Translations under genes and position numbers: made by a program
Shown here: one piece after another, positions 18,309-27,759 of the stretch
Layout of the letters: every line of letters begins with the position of its first letter
How positions within the stretch are numbered: the first letter of the stretch is position 1
Assembly: GCF_042926695.1 (NCBI RefSeq)
Contig: NZ_CP170642.1
Span: 1,860,001-1,924,000 of the forward strand
Direction of reading: 5' to 3'
Length of the DNA: 64,000 nt
Source of the DNA: Lonepinella koalarum
GTDB lineage: Bacteria; Pseudomonadota; Gammaproteobacteria; Enterobacterales; Pasteurellaceae
The notes under the pieces: model-generated
Told to the model about the DNA's origin: nothing
What the model saw: only the letters and a program-made list of their open reading frames with translations
Databases searched by the model: none

Positions 18309-19475
18309 TTAGTAGGTATTTTGCGAAATAATAGAATTCACTAAATTTTCCACCGCAGTTTGATCATAAACTAAGCTAGAAGTGGAATAGAGCGTTTGTT
18401 GTTGAGTTTGATCACGTGCGGTTCGCAATACATCACCGTCGGTTTGCTGTACATTCACTTCCACTTGAGAAGATAACCCGATACGTAGCGGATATTTTTG
18501 CAACTGCTCAGGTTCTAACGCAATACGCACAGGCACACGTTGCACCACTTTAATCCAGTTACCCGTCGCATTTTGGGCTGGCAATAAAGAAAAGGCACTA
18601 CCTGTTCCCATATCAATCCCAGATACTTTTCCGTTAAATTCCACTTTATCGCCGTATAAATCCACTTTTACTTTGACTGGTTGACCAAGTCGCATATATC
18701 TTAATTGGGTTTCTTTGAAATTGGCATCAATCCACATTTGATCAACTGGAATAACCGCCAACAATGCCGATCCCACGGCGACTTTTTGTCCCACTTGTAC
18801 TGAACGACGCGCCACATAACCATCAATCGGACTGACAATTTTACTGCGTTGTAAATTTAACCACGCCTGTTTTAACTGGCTCACCGCATGCAAAACACTC
18901 GGTTGCTGATCTAATGGTACATCCAGTAATAATGCTTGATTAGCGCTCAATTGATTTTGCGTGGCAATTAAATCTACTTTTGCCAATTCTACCGCTTCTT
19001 TAGCGTGTAAATAACTTTCTTTATCAATAGATTGCGTTTTATTTAACTGTTCACGCCGTTGTAAATTACCACGCACCTGCTCAAGGCTAACGGTTTTACT
19101 TTGCACCGCAGCAGAGAGTTGTTTGATGGTATAATTTAATTGGGAAACTTGACGAACAGCACTGGCTAAATTACTTTGAGCTTGTTCAAAGGCAAGTTGT
19201 AAGTCGCTGTTATCTAAAGATAATAACTGTTCCCCCGCTCGTACAAAATCCATATTATCCGCGTTAATTTGCTGAACATTGCCACTTACTTGTGATGAAA
19301 TCATCACTTGATTTCCACTCACATAAGCATCGTCGGTGCTTTCATAGCCTTTCACAAAAAAGAACCAATAAAGTCCGGTGACTAACGCGAGCAATAATAA
19401 AATAAAGATAAAAATAACTAGGGCTTTTTTACGATTTTTCTTTTTACTTGAAGGAAAATTGGTTTCTTCTGACAT
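18309..19475 (-). CDS. emrA: EmrA-like membrane fusion protein
   Basis: 388 residues: a basic N terminus, one transmembrane helix (about residues 18-40), the typical STDDAYVSGN start of the beta-barrel domain, a coiled-coil hairpin (residues about 95-185) and a second lipoyl half VSPIDGYVARRSVQVGQ. It is the periplasmic adaptor for the downstream EmrB-like pump. No local MarR/EmrR regulator is seen. Confidence 0.93.
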   Translation of the reverse strand: MSEETNFPSSKKKNRKKALVIFIFILLLLALVTGLYWFFFVKGYESTDDAYVSGNQVMISSQVSGNVQQINADNMDFVRAGEQLLSLDNSDLQLAFEQAQSNLASAVRQVSQLNYTIKQLSAAVQSKTVSLEQVRGNLQRREQLNKTQSIDKESYLHAKEAVELAKVDLIATQNQLSANQALLLDVPLDQQPSVLHAVSQLKQAWLNLQRSKIVSPIDGYVARRSVQVGQKVAVGSALLAVIPVDQMWIDANFKETQLRYMRLGQPVKVKVDLYGDKVEFNGKVSGIDMGTGSAFSLLPAQNATGNWIKVVQRVPVRIALEPEQLQKYPLRIGLSSQVEVNVQQTDGDVLRTARDQTQQQTLYSTSSLVYDQTAVENLVNSIISQNTY

Positions 19476-19514
19476 ATTATAATTCCTTATTCATTTACAA
19501 GACGGCTGTCTATT

Positions 19515-20195
19515 TTAGTTCAAAAAACGCATAAAAATCTCATTTATATTGCGAATTAAGGTTATTTTCCCGGCAATCTCTTCATTTTGCCAACTGGCTA
19601 ATAATATTTCTGGACAAAATTGCTGTTGAGCAATGTCTGCCAACGGCAAATAGCTGATATGCCAAGGCTCACGCCCAATATTAAAATATTGATTATATTG
19701 CATAAAAGGCAAGGCAAAATCAAAGTGTGATAATTTTTCCTGTAGAAATTGGCTTAATTCATAAAAATAGCCACCTTGTTGATATTCCCAAGGCTCGAGT
19801 TGCAAAGATTGATTGACGGGTAATAAATCGGGATCAAAAAAATCAATTTCTGTTCCCCAATGATGACGGCTTGCTCCCGGCATGGCTGACCAACGCAAAA
19901 TTGTCTGAGCTTTTTGCCAATCAGAAAGTTGGTTTAAATCAATCGGATTGCCCTGATCATCATGCACTTTTCGTGCCCCATTAAACTTCGCATTCCAAAT
20001 TAACTGCTGGCGTTGAAAATCCCGAAAGCTACTGGCTGGCTGTAAATTAAAGCCATTTTGCACCGCACTTTGTTGCAACCCTTGAAAGGCTTTCATCGCC
20101 TGCGGTTGCAAGAAATGATTTGGCGAATGTGGACAAGGTAATGACACTAAATGGGTACGGGATTTACCGGTTAATTGATCGATAGTTAATTTCAT
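19515..20195 (-). CDS. M15 family D-alanyl-D-alanine carboxypeptidase (VanY-like)
   Basis: 226 residues from the ATG at 20195 (MKLTIDQLTG); an upstream ATG at 20237 is also in frame. Zinc-site motifs of peptidase M15B are visible: SRHHWGTEIDF (His and Asp ligands) and EPWHISY (third ligand His), plus SSFRDFQRQ. No clear signal peptide is seen, so the location is uncertain. Probably trims peptidoglycan peptides. Confidence 0.85.
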   Translation of the reverse strand: MKLTIDQLTGKSRTHLVSLPCPHSPNHFLQPQAMKAFQGLQQSAVQNGFNLQPASSFRDFQRQQLIWNAKFNGARKVHDDQGNPIDLNQLSDWQKAQTILRWSAMPGASRHHWGTEIDFFDPDLLPVNQSLQLEPWEYQQGGYFYELSQFLQEKLSHFDFALPFMQYNQYFNIGREPWHISYLPLADIAQQQFCPEILLASWQNEEIAGKITLIRNINEIFMRFLN

Positions 20196-20221
20196 ATTTT
20201 TGTCTTGGTTTTTAGTAAACA

Positions 20222-20305
20222 TAATCTTACTCTGCACTTGCGTACAGAGTTAACAACGTAATGCTACGCTGTAGCTATACCACGTTTAATCTTGCATGCA
20301 AATAT
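20222..20305 (+). repeat. Intergenic hairpin repeat, copy 3
   Basis: ACTCTGCACTTGCGTACAGAGT (hairpin) followed by GCTACGCTGTAGC and a TTGCATGCAA palindrome. The first two modules match the hairpins at 9515-9536 and 9573-9586 in plan and partly in sequence. Confidence 0.55.
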
Positions 20306-20316
20306 GTAGTCATTTG

Positions 20317-21444
20317 TTACAATAATTTTTCCAATATACTTTTATAAACCTTTCCCAATATTGCAAGATCCGTTACACTCACACACTCATCCACTTTATG
20401 AATCGTGCGATTCAGCGGTCCAAGTTCCACCACTTCACCGCCCATTAAGGCGATAAAACGGGCATCAGACGTACCTCCGCCGGTGTCTAACTGCGGTGAA
20501 ATATTGACGATTTTTTCAAGGGCTTCAACAACCGCTTGCACCAATTTATTTAGCTTGGTTAAAAACGGTTTGCCTGATAAATTCCACTCAATGCAATATT
20601 TTAATCCATGTTTTGCCAACATTTCAGCAACTTTATTTTTAATGATGTCATCGGTCACTTCGGTGCAATAGCGTAAATTAAATTGTACAAAAAGCTCCCC
20701 TGGAATCACATTATTACTGCCAGTGCCAGCTTGAATATTAGCAATTTGTAAACTGGTTGGCGGAAAAAATTCATTGCCTTTATCCCATTGGTAAGTGGTC
20801 AGTTCCTGCAAAAATGGCACAGCTTTATGTACAGGATTTTCCGCCAAATGCGGATAAGCCACATGCCCTTGAATACCTTGAATATACAAATTCCCTGTGA
20901 GCGATCCCCGTCTGCCATTTTTGACCATATCGCCAAGGGTTTGGGAACTGGATGGCTCGCCGACAAGACAATAATCAATATTTTCTCCCCTTGCCATCAG
21001 GGTTTCCACCACTCGCACCGTGCCATCTTTGGCTGCTGCTTCTTCATCGGAAGTGATTAACAACGCCACTGTACCTTGATGATTTGGATTGGCTTTCACA
21101 AATTCTTCCGCTGCCACCACCATTGCCGCCAGCGATCCTTTCATATCCGCCGCCCCACGTCCATACAGCATATCACCGACAATTTCAGCGGAAAAAGGCG
21201 GATATGTCCATTGATTCTCATCACCAGCTGGCACCACATCAGTATGCCCTGCAAAGGCAAAAATTGGGGCTGTCGTGCCATGTTTAGCCCATAGATTGAG
21301 CGTATCATTAAAAGGCAACCATTCAATGCTAAACCCCAGTTTTTCAAGGCGTTCAGCAATGACTTGTTGACAACCTTGATCATCAGGACTGATAGATGGA
21401 CGGCGGATTAAATTTTGAGCAAGGGAGAGAATATCGTTTTTCAT
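20317..21444 (-). CDS. dapE: Succinyl-diaminopimelate desuccinylase
   Basis: 375 residues from the ATG at 21444 (MKNDILSLAQNLIRRPSISPDD), which starts one base after the stop of the upstream gene; a longer in-frame start at 21486 would overlap that gene. M20 peptidase fold with zinc motifs FAGHTDVVP, GRGAADMKGSL and SDEEAAA. Catalyses the lysine/meso-DAP biosynthesis step from N-succinyl-LL-DAP. Confidence 0.96.
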   Translation of the reverse strand: MKNDILSLAQNLIRRPSISPDDQGCQQVIAERLEKLGFSIEWLPFNDTLNLWAKHGTTAPIFAFAGHTDVVPAGDENQWTYPPFSAEIVGDMLYGRGAADMKGSLAAMVVAAEEFVKANPNHQGTVALLITSDEEAAAKDGTVRVVETLMARGENIDYCLVGEPSSSQTLGDMVKNGRRGSLTGNLYIQGIQGHVAYPHLAENPVHKAVPFLQELTTYQWDKGNEFFPPTSLQIANIQAGTGSNNVIPGELFVQFNLRYCTEVTDDIIKNKVAEMLAKHGLKYCIEWNLSGKPFLTKLNKLVQAVVEALEKIVNISPQLDTGGGTSDARFIALMGGEVVELGPLNRTIHKVDECVSVTDLAILGKVYKSILEKLL

Positions 21445-21445
21445 T

Positions 21446-21790
21446 TTATTTAAAAGCAGATTGATAGTCGGTTTCATCAAACCCAATCAACGCAATCTCT
21501 TCTTGCAAAATAATCGGGCGTTTAATTAAGGTGGGTTGGTCTGTTAGCACTTGAAGTGCGGTGTTTTTTTCCAACGTTTTTTTCACCTTTTCATCTAAAT
21601 TTCGCCAAGTGGTGCTACGTTTATTGACTAAATTCTGCCAACCAAATTGGCGTTCTGCTTGAATTAAAAAATCAGCAGGTAGCCCGTCTACACGGTAATC
21701 GTGTAATTGATGCTCCACATGGTTATCGCTTAGCCATTTGAGGGCTTTTTTCACGGTGTCACAGTTTTTGATGCCATACACTTTTATCAT
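21446..21790 (-). CDS. yffB: ArsC/Spx-family protein (YffB-like)
   Basis: 114 residues, thioredoxin-like fold. A single Cys in KNCDTVKKALKWL and the conserved RPIIL segment near residue 90. YffB proteins sit directly before dapE in many gammaproteobacteria, as here. Thought to be glutathione-dependent thiol reductases rather than true arsenate reductases. Confidence 0.9.
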   Translation of the reverse strand: MIKVYGIKNCDTVKKALKWLSDNHVEHQLHDYRVDGLPADFLIQAERQFGWQNLVNKRSTTWRNLDEKVKKTLEKNTALQVLTDQPTLIKRPIILQEEIALIGFDETDYQSAFK

Positions 21791-21808
21791 TATTTATCCT
21801 TTACAAAA

Positions 21809-21842
21809 GAAAAGTGCGGTTAATATTTCACCGCACTTTTTT
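21809..21842 (-). terminator. USS-pair terminator after thrC
   Basis: AAAGTGCGGT (21811-21820) and ACCGCACTTT (21830-21839) form a perfect stem. On the minus strand the hairpin ends in TTTTC. It lies 5 bp beyond the thrC stop. Confidence 0.8.
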
Positions 21843-21846
21843 CTGG

Positions 21847-23121
21847 TTACTTCAACAAGTATGCTCTTAACGCCACAAAATCAGCGTCCATTTCATCGGA
21901 CAATAACGGCAATTTATTGTGTTTGTCCAAGGCTTCGGGCAGTGGCAATTCGATGTCTAAAATGCGTTCTACACTTTCTTTGAATTTGGCAGGGTGAGCG
22001 GTGCAAAGGAAAAGCCCTGTTTCGCCTGCTTGTAGTTGTTCGCTTAACACTTGGTAGGCAATCGCTCCGTGTGGTTCGCATAAATAACCTTGGGCGTATT
22101 GGGCTTTTAAGGCGGTTTCGGTTTGGGCATCATTTAATGCCCCACTGCCTAATTCGCTTAAATTCCAGCCGTTGCGTTTAAATAATTCTTCCACTCTTGG
22201 CCAGTTGTTTGGACGGCTGACATCCATGGCATTGGACAGCGTTGCCACGGTGGCATTTGGCGACCATTCGCCTGTTTGTAAATAGCGTGGCACGGTGTCG
22301 TTGGCGTTGGTGGACGCAATAAAGCGTTTAATTGGTAAGCCCAAGGTTTTGGCGATTAAGCCTGCGGTTAAGTTGCCGAAATTGCCACTTGGCACGGACA
22401 CCACCAAGTTTTGACGTTGTTCGGCGGTCAACTGTGCTGCCGCTTCAAAATAGTAGCAAACCTGTGCCAATAAACGGCTGATATTAATGGAGTTGGCAGA
22501 ATTTAAGCCGATAGTTTGGCGGAGTGTTTCATCATCAAAGGCTTGTTTTACCAAGGCTTGACAGGCATCAAAATCCGCATTAATCGCCACAGTGCGAATA
22601 TTGCCGCCAAGGGTGCAGAATAATTTTTCTTGCAACGGGCTGATTTTGCCTTTTGGATACAAAATCACCACTTCAATGTTTTCTAACCCGTAGAATGCGT
22701 GAGCCACGGCTGCTCCCGTGTCGCCCGAAGTGGCAGTCAAAATGGTGATTTTGCCATCTTTACGCACGGTAGCCAATGCTTGTGCCATAAAGCGACCGCC
22801 GAAATCCTTGAACGCCAAGGTGGGCCCGTGGAATAATTCTAAGGCGTAAATATTGTCTGCCACTTTCGCCACAGGGGCAGGAAACGTAAAGGCGTTTTCA
22901 ATCATGGCGTTAAGCTTATCCGTTGGGATTTCATCGCCGATTAATGCCCCTAAGATTTTTTGGCTACGTTCCACTAAGGGCAACGCCAACAGTTCGTCAA
23001 TGTTGTGAAATTGGGGAATGGTTTCAGGGAAAAATAGGCCCTGATCTTTGCCTAAACCTTGGCGGACGGCTTGGGCGAAGCTGACTTGTTCGGTTGGGTG
23101 TTTGATGTTGTATAAATTCAT
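21847..23121 (-). CDS. thrC: Threonine synthase
   Basis: 424 residues, a fold-type II PLP enzyme converting O-phosphohomoserine to threonine. The PLP Lys is in TLAFKDFGGRFM (about residue 107) and the phosphate-binding loop is SGNFGNLTAG. Last gene of thrABC, separated from thrB by a 109-bp gap containing two copies of a hairpin repeat. Confidence 0.97.
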   Translation of the reverse strand: MNLYNIKHPTEQVSFAQAVRQGLGKDQGLFFPETIPQFHNIDELLALPLVERSQKILGALIGDEIPTDKLNAMIENAFTFPAPVAKVADNIYALELFHGPTLAFKDFGGRFMAQALATVRKDGKITILTATSGDTGAAVAHAFYGLENIEVVILYPKGKISPLQEKLFCTLGGNIRTVAINADFDACQALVKQAFDDETLRQTIGLNSANSINISRLLAQVCYYFEAAAQLTAEQRQNLVVSVPSGNFGNLTAGLIAKTLGLPIKRFIASTNANDTVPRYLQTGEWSPNATVATLSNAMDVSRPNNWPRVEELFKRNGWNLSELGSGALNDAQTETALKAQYAQGYLCEPHGAIAYQVLSEQLQAGETGLFLCTAHPAKFKESVERILDIELPLPEALDKHNKLPLLSDEMDADFVALRAYLLK

Positions 23122-23165
23122 GGTTGTTCCGTTTTTGTCGTTTTTTTCATTTAATTGGGTGATTT

Positions 23166-23214
23166 GGGCGTATGCAATACGCTACGGTTGTTATGGGCGT
23201 ATGCAATACGCCCC
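23166..23214 (+). repeat. Tandem pair of palindromic repeats between thrB and thrC
   Basis: GGGCGTATGCAATACGC occurs twice (23166-23182 and 23195-23211). Each copy contains the inverted arms GCGTAT/ATACGC, and the second is extended to GGGCGTAT/ATACGCCC. Could form RNA hairpins inside the thr transcript. Confidence 0.7.
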
Positions 23215-23230
23215 TACGAATAATGACATT

Positions 23231-24181
23231 CTACCCCAATTCCCTTGCCCCTGCATTATCCACTTTGCAAATATGCACAAAACCCTCGTTGTTTTGCAGA
23301 TAATGGTTTTCAAGGTAATTTGCCACTTTGGTTGCCGTGGCTAAATCTGGCGTAATGCTAAACATAGTGGGTCCTGATCCTGAAATGCCACTCACCAATG
23401 CCCCGAGATCGCGGCTGGCTTGTTTCACTTCGGCGAAGTTTGGCAATAATGCTGCTCGATAAGGTTCGGCGATGACATCTTTCATCATAATCGCCGCCAA
23501 CACATCTTGCCCCGTGTGGCACGCATGCACAAAACTGCCTAAATGGCGACCGTGGGCGATCATATCTTGACGAGTGTAGCTTTTCGGCAAAATGGCACGG
23601 GCTTCGGCGGTGGACACTTCAATGCCCGGATACGCCAACACCCAATACCAGCTGTCAAAAAACGGTAATTTTTGGCTGATATTGCCTAAACTTTGCACCA
23701 TTAACTGCACACCACCCAAATAACAAGGTGCCACATTATCATAATGAATCGAGCCTGAAATGCGACCTTCCAACTCGCCCATCATTTCCAATAATTCCAT
23801 TTTTGAGAACGGTTGATCATGGAAATTATTCAACGCTACCAAGGCTGCCACAATAGAGCAAGCACTTGAGCCAAGCCCAGAACCAATCGGCATATTTTTT
23901 TCAAGGGTTAAACGTAAGCCTTTGGTTTTTCCGCCACGCAATTTAAAGCGTTCGCTAAATAACACATAGGCTTGATAGACAATATTTTTTTGCGGTTCTT
24001 TAGGCAATTTCCGCACAAAATAACCTGCATTTTCCAGCTCAAAACCCTGCTCAATTTCTTCAATCTGCACCACATCGCCAAGCAACGAGCCGTCAATGGG
24101 CGAAATCGCCGCCCCGAGCGTGTCAAAGCCCACGTTAATATTGGCACTGGATGCAGGGGCATAAATTCGTAATGTTGTCAT
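23231..24181 (-). CDS. thrB: Homoserine kinase
   Basis: 316 residues, GHMP kinase family. The ATP-binding loop PIGSGLGSSACS is at about residues 95-106, and the C-terminal GSGPTMFSI motif is present. Phosphorylates homoserine for ThrC. Starts 35 bp after thrA. Confidence 0.97.
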   Translation of the reverse strand: MTTLRIYAPASSANINVGFDTLGAAISPIDGSLLGDVVQIEEIEQGFELENAGYFVRKLPKEPQKNIVYQAYVLFSERFKLRGGKTKGLRLTLEKNMPIGSGLGSSACSIVAALVALNNFHDQPFSKMELLEMMGELEGRISGSIHYDNVAPCYLGGVQLMVQSLGNISQKLPFFDSWYWVLAYPGIEVSTAEARAILPKSYTRQDMIAHGRHLGSFVHACHTGQDVLAAIMMKDVIAEPYRAALLPNFAEVKQASRDLGALVSGISGSGPTMFSITPDLATATKVANYLENHYLQNNEGFVHICKVDNAGARELG

Positions 24182-24216
24182 ACTGGCTGTCCTTATTGCT
24201 ATTCTTTTTGCCGTTA

Positions 24217-26667
24217 TTAGGATTTCAATGTTCTGAGAATATCGGCAAAGATTCCTGCGGCAGTCACCGCATTACCCGCCCCATAACCACGCAATAACAA
24301 CGGAATCGGCTGGTAATAGCGAGTGTAAAACGCCAACGCATTTTCACCGTTTTTCACTTTATATAAAGGATCATCACCGTCCACGGCAACAATAGACACC
24401 TTACATTTGCCGTTTTCAATCTGACCCACATAACGCAATACTTTCCCATCGGCTTTGGCTTTTGCTACTCGCTGTGCAAATTCCGCATCTAATTGCGGTA
24501 ACATTGCCATAAATTCATCGACATTTTTGCCTTCGCTAAAGCCTTTTGGTAGCACACTATCTACTTCAATATCGTCTAATTCAAGGTTTAAACCAATTTC
24601 ACGGGCTAAAATTAATAGCTTACGTGCCACATCAGTCCCCGATAAATCATCTCTTGGATCAGGTTCGGTAAAGCCTTTTTCACGTGCAAGTGCGGTGATT
24701 TCTGATAGAGTTTTGCCCGTTTCTAATTCACCAAAAATAAAGGATAATGAGCCTGATAAAATACCGTTAAATTTCACCACATCATCACCGGCAGCGAGCA
24801 GATTTTGTAAGTTTTCAATCACCGGCAAACCGGCGCCCACATTGGTATCATACAAAAACTTACGCTGTGTGCCACGCGAATTTTCACGCAGTAAATTATA
24901 GTATTCGAGTTCTCGAGTATTTGCCTTTTTATTCGGTGTCACCACGTGAAACCCTTCACTTAACGCACGCGCATATAAAGCTGGCACAGAATCGGAAGAT
25001 GTACAATCCACAAAGACCGGATTGACCACATGATGTAATTTAATAAATGACAATAACACATCAAAATCAGAAGGTTGCATCGCATGGGCTAAATCTTCTT
25101 TCCAATTGTCCAAATTCAAGCCATTTTCATTGAGCAGCATTTTATTCGAATTGGCTAAGGCACACACTCGGATTTCAATATCCTTTTTTGCTAAATATTC
25201 CCGCTGACGTTTAATTTGCTCAATTAACTCGCTACCGACGCCGCCAACGCCGACCAGAAACATATCCACCACTTTTTTGTTATTAAAAAGAGATTGGTGG
25301 GTAGCACGTACGGCTTCAATGGCTTTATTTAAAGGTACCACGGCAGAAATAGAACGTTCCGAAGATCCTTGTGCAATCGCCACAATACTAATATTCGCAC
25401 TGGCTAACGCAGAAAAAAAGTTAGCCGCAATCCCCTTGGCTTGTTTCATGCCATCGCCAACCACTGAAATAATAGATAAATCATGGCTCACTTCCACAGG
25501 ATCAAGGGCTTTGGACGCTAATTCATTGGCAAATTCCACATTTAAAGCAGCTTTAGCTTTATCCATGGCTTTGGTTGGCACACAGAAACTAATGCTATAT
25601 TCAGAAGAAGATTGGGTAATTAAAATCACCGACACACCCGCTTTTGACATAGTAGAAAACACTCGCGCGGCCATGCCGACCATACCTTGCATACCTGCGC
25701 CAGACACATTAAACATGGCGACATTATCCAAATTGGTGATCCCTTTCACTTGCAAACCATTAGATGCACGTTCTTCTCCGTCAATGATAGAACCTGGAGC
25801 ATCCGGGTTGCCGGTATTTTTGATTAAGCAAGGAATTTTCGGTTCTACCAACGGTCCGATAGTGCGTGGATGAATCACTTTCGCACCGAAATAAGACAAC
25901 TCCATGGCTTCACGATAAGAAAGGCTTGGTAATAAGCGCGCATCTGGTACTAAACGAGGATCACAAGTAAATACACCATCTACATCCGTCCAAATTTCAC
26001 ATACACTGGCATGTAAACAGGCTGCCAAACAAGCCGCTGAATAATCTGAACCATTACGGCCTAACAGCACGAGTTCGCCTTTTTCATTACCCGCCGTAAA
26101 CCCAGCCATAAGTACTACATTTTTGGTTGGGATTGAACTAGCATCAACACGTTTAGTAGATTCGGCAATATCGACGCTACTTTCTAAATAGGAACCATTG
26201 GCTAATAATTTTTGTACCGGATCAATTAAGGTCACCTGATAACCACAGGCTTCAAACCAAGCTTTCATCATCGCAATAGATAACTTCTCACCACGACAGT
26301 CAATGGTCGCTTTCACCGCATCATCTACTTTACCTGCTTGGCGAATTTCCGCATCTAATTGTTTAATTTGAGCAAATTCTGCATCAATTAAGGATTTTGT
26401 ACCAGCCAAATCAAATTTATTATTTTTTTCATGTAATCCATTGATAATATTATAGAAAATATCAAGTGCTTCACTAAAATGATCTTCGGTAGGTTGGTTT
26501 AGACTGGCTTTTTCTGAAATGGCGACAAGGTGGTTGGTGATTTTAGCGGGTGCCGATAAAACCCCCGCTGCCTGTTCTTCTAAATGGGCTTTTTCAATAA
26601 GCTCTGCTGCTTGTAAAAAACGTTCAGGGTTAGCTAAAGAAGTGCCACCAAATTTGAGTACTCGCAT
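24217..26667 (-). CDS. thrA: Bifunctional aspartokinase / homoserine dehydrogenase I
   Basis: 816 residues, the usual ThrA length. The N-terminal aspartokinase begins MRVLKFGGTSLAN; two ACT-type regulatory segments lie around residues 320-460; the C-terminal homoserine dehydrogenase has the NAD site VGVGGVGSELIEQ (about residue 472) and the catalytic DLSGTDVARKL region. Feedback control by threonine is typical of the family. A leader peptide and attenuator precede it. Confidence 0.98.
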   Translation of the reverse strand: MRVLKFGGTSLANPERFLQAAELIEKAHLEEQAAGVLSAPAKITNHLVAISEKASLNQPTEDHFSEALDIFYNIINGLHEKNNKFDLAGTKSLIDAEFAQIKQLDAEIRQAGKVDDAVKATIDCRGEKLSIAMMKAWFEACGYQVTLIDPVQKLLANGSYLESSVDIAESTKRVDASSIPTKNVVLMAGFTAGNEKGELVLLGRNGSDYSAACLAACLHASVCEIWTDVDGVFTCDPRLVPDARLLPSLSYREAMELSYFGAKVIHPRTIGPLVEPKIPCLIKNTGNPDAPGSIIDGEERASNGLQVKGITNLDNVAMFNVSGAGMQGMVGMAARVFSTMSKAGVSVILITQSSSEYSISFCVPTKAMDKAKAALNVEFANELASKALDPVEVSHDLSIISVVGDGMKQAKGIAANFFSALASANISIVAIAQGSSERSISAVVPLNKAIEAVRATHQSLFNNKKVVDMFLVGVGGVGSELIEQIKRQREYLAKKDIEIRVCALANSNKMLLNENGLNLDNWKEDLAHAMQPSDFDVLLSFIKLHHVVNPVFVDCTSSDSVPALYARALSEGFHVVTPNKKANTRELEYYNLLRENSRGTQRKFLYDTNVGAGLPVIENLQNLLAAGDDVVKFNGILSGSLSFIFGELETGKTLSEITALAREKGFTEPDPRDDLSGTDVARKLLILAREIGLNLELDDIEVDSVLPKGFSEGKNVDEFMAMLPQLDAEFAQRVAKAKADGKVLRYVGQIENGKCKVSIVAVDGDDPLYKVKNGENALAFYTRYYQPIPLLLRGYGAGNAVTAAGIFADILRTLKS

Positions 26668-26704
26668 AATGTTTCCTTAATGTTGTGAATATTTAAAATT
26701 TTGT

Positions 26705-26740
26705 ATAAAAAAACCCGCACTTTTAACCAGTTGCGGGTTT
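26705..26740 (-). terminator. thr attenuator
   Basis: On the minus strand ACCCGCA (26738-26732) pairs with TGCGGGT (26719-26713) and is followed by seven T. It lies between the leader peptide stop (26760) and thrA. The 3' arm includes a USS-like GTGCGGG core. Confidence 0.88.
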
Positions 26741-26759
26741 CGTTGAATCTTATTACGCA

Positions 26760-26831
26760 CTAACCCGCCCCATTAATCGTCATAATAGTGGTGGTCATAA
26801 TCATCATTGCAAAAGTGCGGTTTAATTGCAT
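26760..26831 (-). CDS. thrL: thr operon leader peptide
   Basis: A 23-codon ORF starting ATG at 26831 and ending TAG at 26760-26762. Six Thr and four Ile codons, clustered in the second half (TTTIMTI), match the threonine/isoleucine sensing leaders of enterobacterial thr operons. Its stop is 22 bp before the attenuator hairpin. A complete USS sits inside the coding sequence (encoding NRTF). Regulation by charged tRNA-Thr/Ile supply is inferred from this architecture. Confidence 0.9.
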   Translation of the reverse strand: MQLNRTFAMMIMTTTIMTINGAG

Positions 26832-26862
26832 TCGTTTTTTCCGAAATTTCTAACTGATGCTA

Positions 26863-26891
26863 GAAATACCGAAATTTTTTAGGATTGTCAA
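26863..26891 (-). promoter_or_regulatory. Likely thr operon promoter
   Basis: TTGACA (26891-26886) with a 17-bp spacer to TATTTC (26868-26863), upstream of the leader peptide on the minus strand. The -35 is perfect; the -10 is weak. Confidence 0.6.
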
Positions 26892-26995
26892 ATAGAAAAT
26901 AAAAAAATAACACTAAAAATTATCCTTGATGCTTATTTTTTAGAAATCAGCTAAAATAGATTCTTTAAATTGAAAATTATTGAACACAGACAACA

Positions 26996-27700
26996 ATGCA
27001 AATTCAAGATAATTTAATCCATATTCACCAACAAATTAGTCAAGCCTGCCAACAAACGAATCGGTTAGCGGATTCAGTACAGTTATTAGCCGTATCAAAA
27101 ACCAAAACTGTACAAGATATTCAACAAGCTATAAATGCTGGACAACAGGCTTTTGGCGAAAATTATGTACAAGAAGGCGTGGAGAAAATTCAATATTTTG
27201 CGCAAAAAGGCATTCCTTTAACTTGGCATTTTATCGGTCCGTTACAATCCAATAAATCACGTTTAGTGGCAGAACATTTTGACTGGATGCAAACCCTTGA
27301 TCGTGTCAAAATTGCTGAACGATTAAATAAACAACGTCCAATGGGAAAACCACCGTTAAATGTCCTTATTCAAATTAATATTAGCGATGAAAACAGTAAA
27401 GCCGGTATTCAACCGAAAGAAATGTTGGGGTTAGCAAAACACATTGAAAATTTACCTCACTTACGTTTACGTGGATTGATGGCAATTCCCGCCCCAACAG
27501 ATAATATGCCCCAGCAAAAAATGGCATTGAGTGCGATGTATGTTTTATTTGAACAACTAAAAAAAGCTTTTCCTGAACAACAAATTGACACGCTCTCAAT
27601 GGGTATGACCAGTGATATGGAAACGGCGATTGCTTGTGGTTCCACGATGGTACGAATCGGTACGGCAATTTTTGGTAAACGTCATTATTCGACTAACTAA
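26996..27700 (+). CDS. yggS: YggS-family PLP homeostasis protein
   Basis: 234 residues, single-domain alanine-racemase-like barrel. The PLP Lys is in LLAVSKTKTV (about residue 36); FGENYVQE, HFIGPLQSNK and SMGMTSDMETAI are the family signatures. Binds pyridoxal phosphate and regulates vitamin B6 and amino-acid pools. Divergent from the thr operon. Confidence 0.95.
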   Translation: MQIQDNLIHIHQQISQACQQTNRLADSVQLLAVSKTKTVQDIQQAINAGQQAFGENYVQEGVEKIQYFAQKGIPLTWHFIGPLQSNKSRLVAEHFDWMQTLDRVKIAERLNKQRPMGKPPLNVLIQINISDENSKAGIQPKEMLGLAKHIENLPHLRLRGLMAIPAPTDNMPQQKMALSAMYVLFEQLKKAFPEQQIDTLSMGMTSDMETAIACGSTMVRIGTAIFGKRHYSTN

Positions 27701-27759
27701 TTAACAAAATTATGTTATAATTTACTAATTTAACCCTATATTAATTTAACACAATAAAC

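Noticed and set aside
24455..25873. Long reading frames on the plus strand opposite thrA
   Set aside because: They lie fully inside the well-matched thrA gene in the other strand, have no family resemblance and no ribosome sites.
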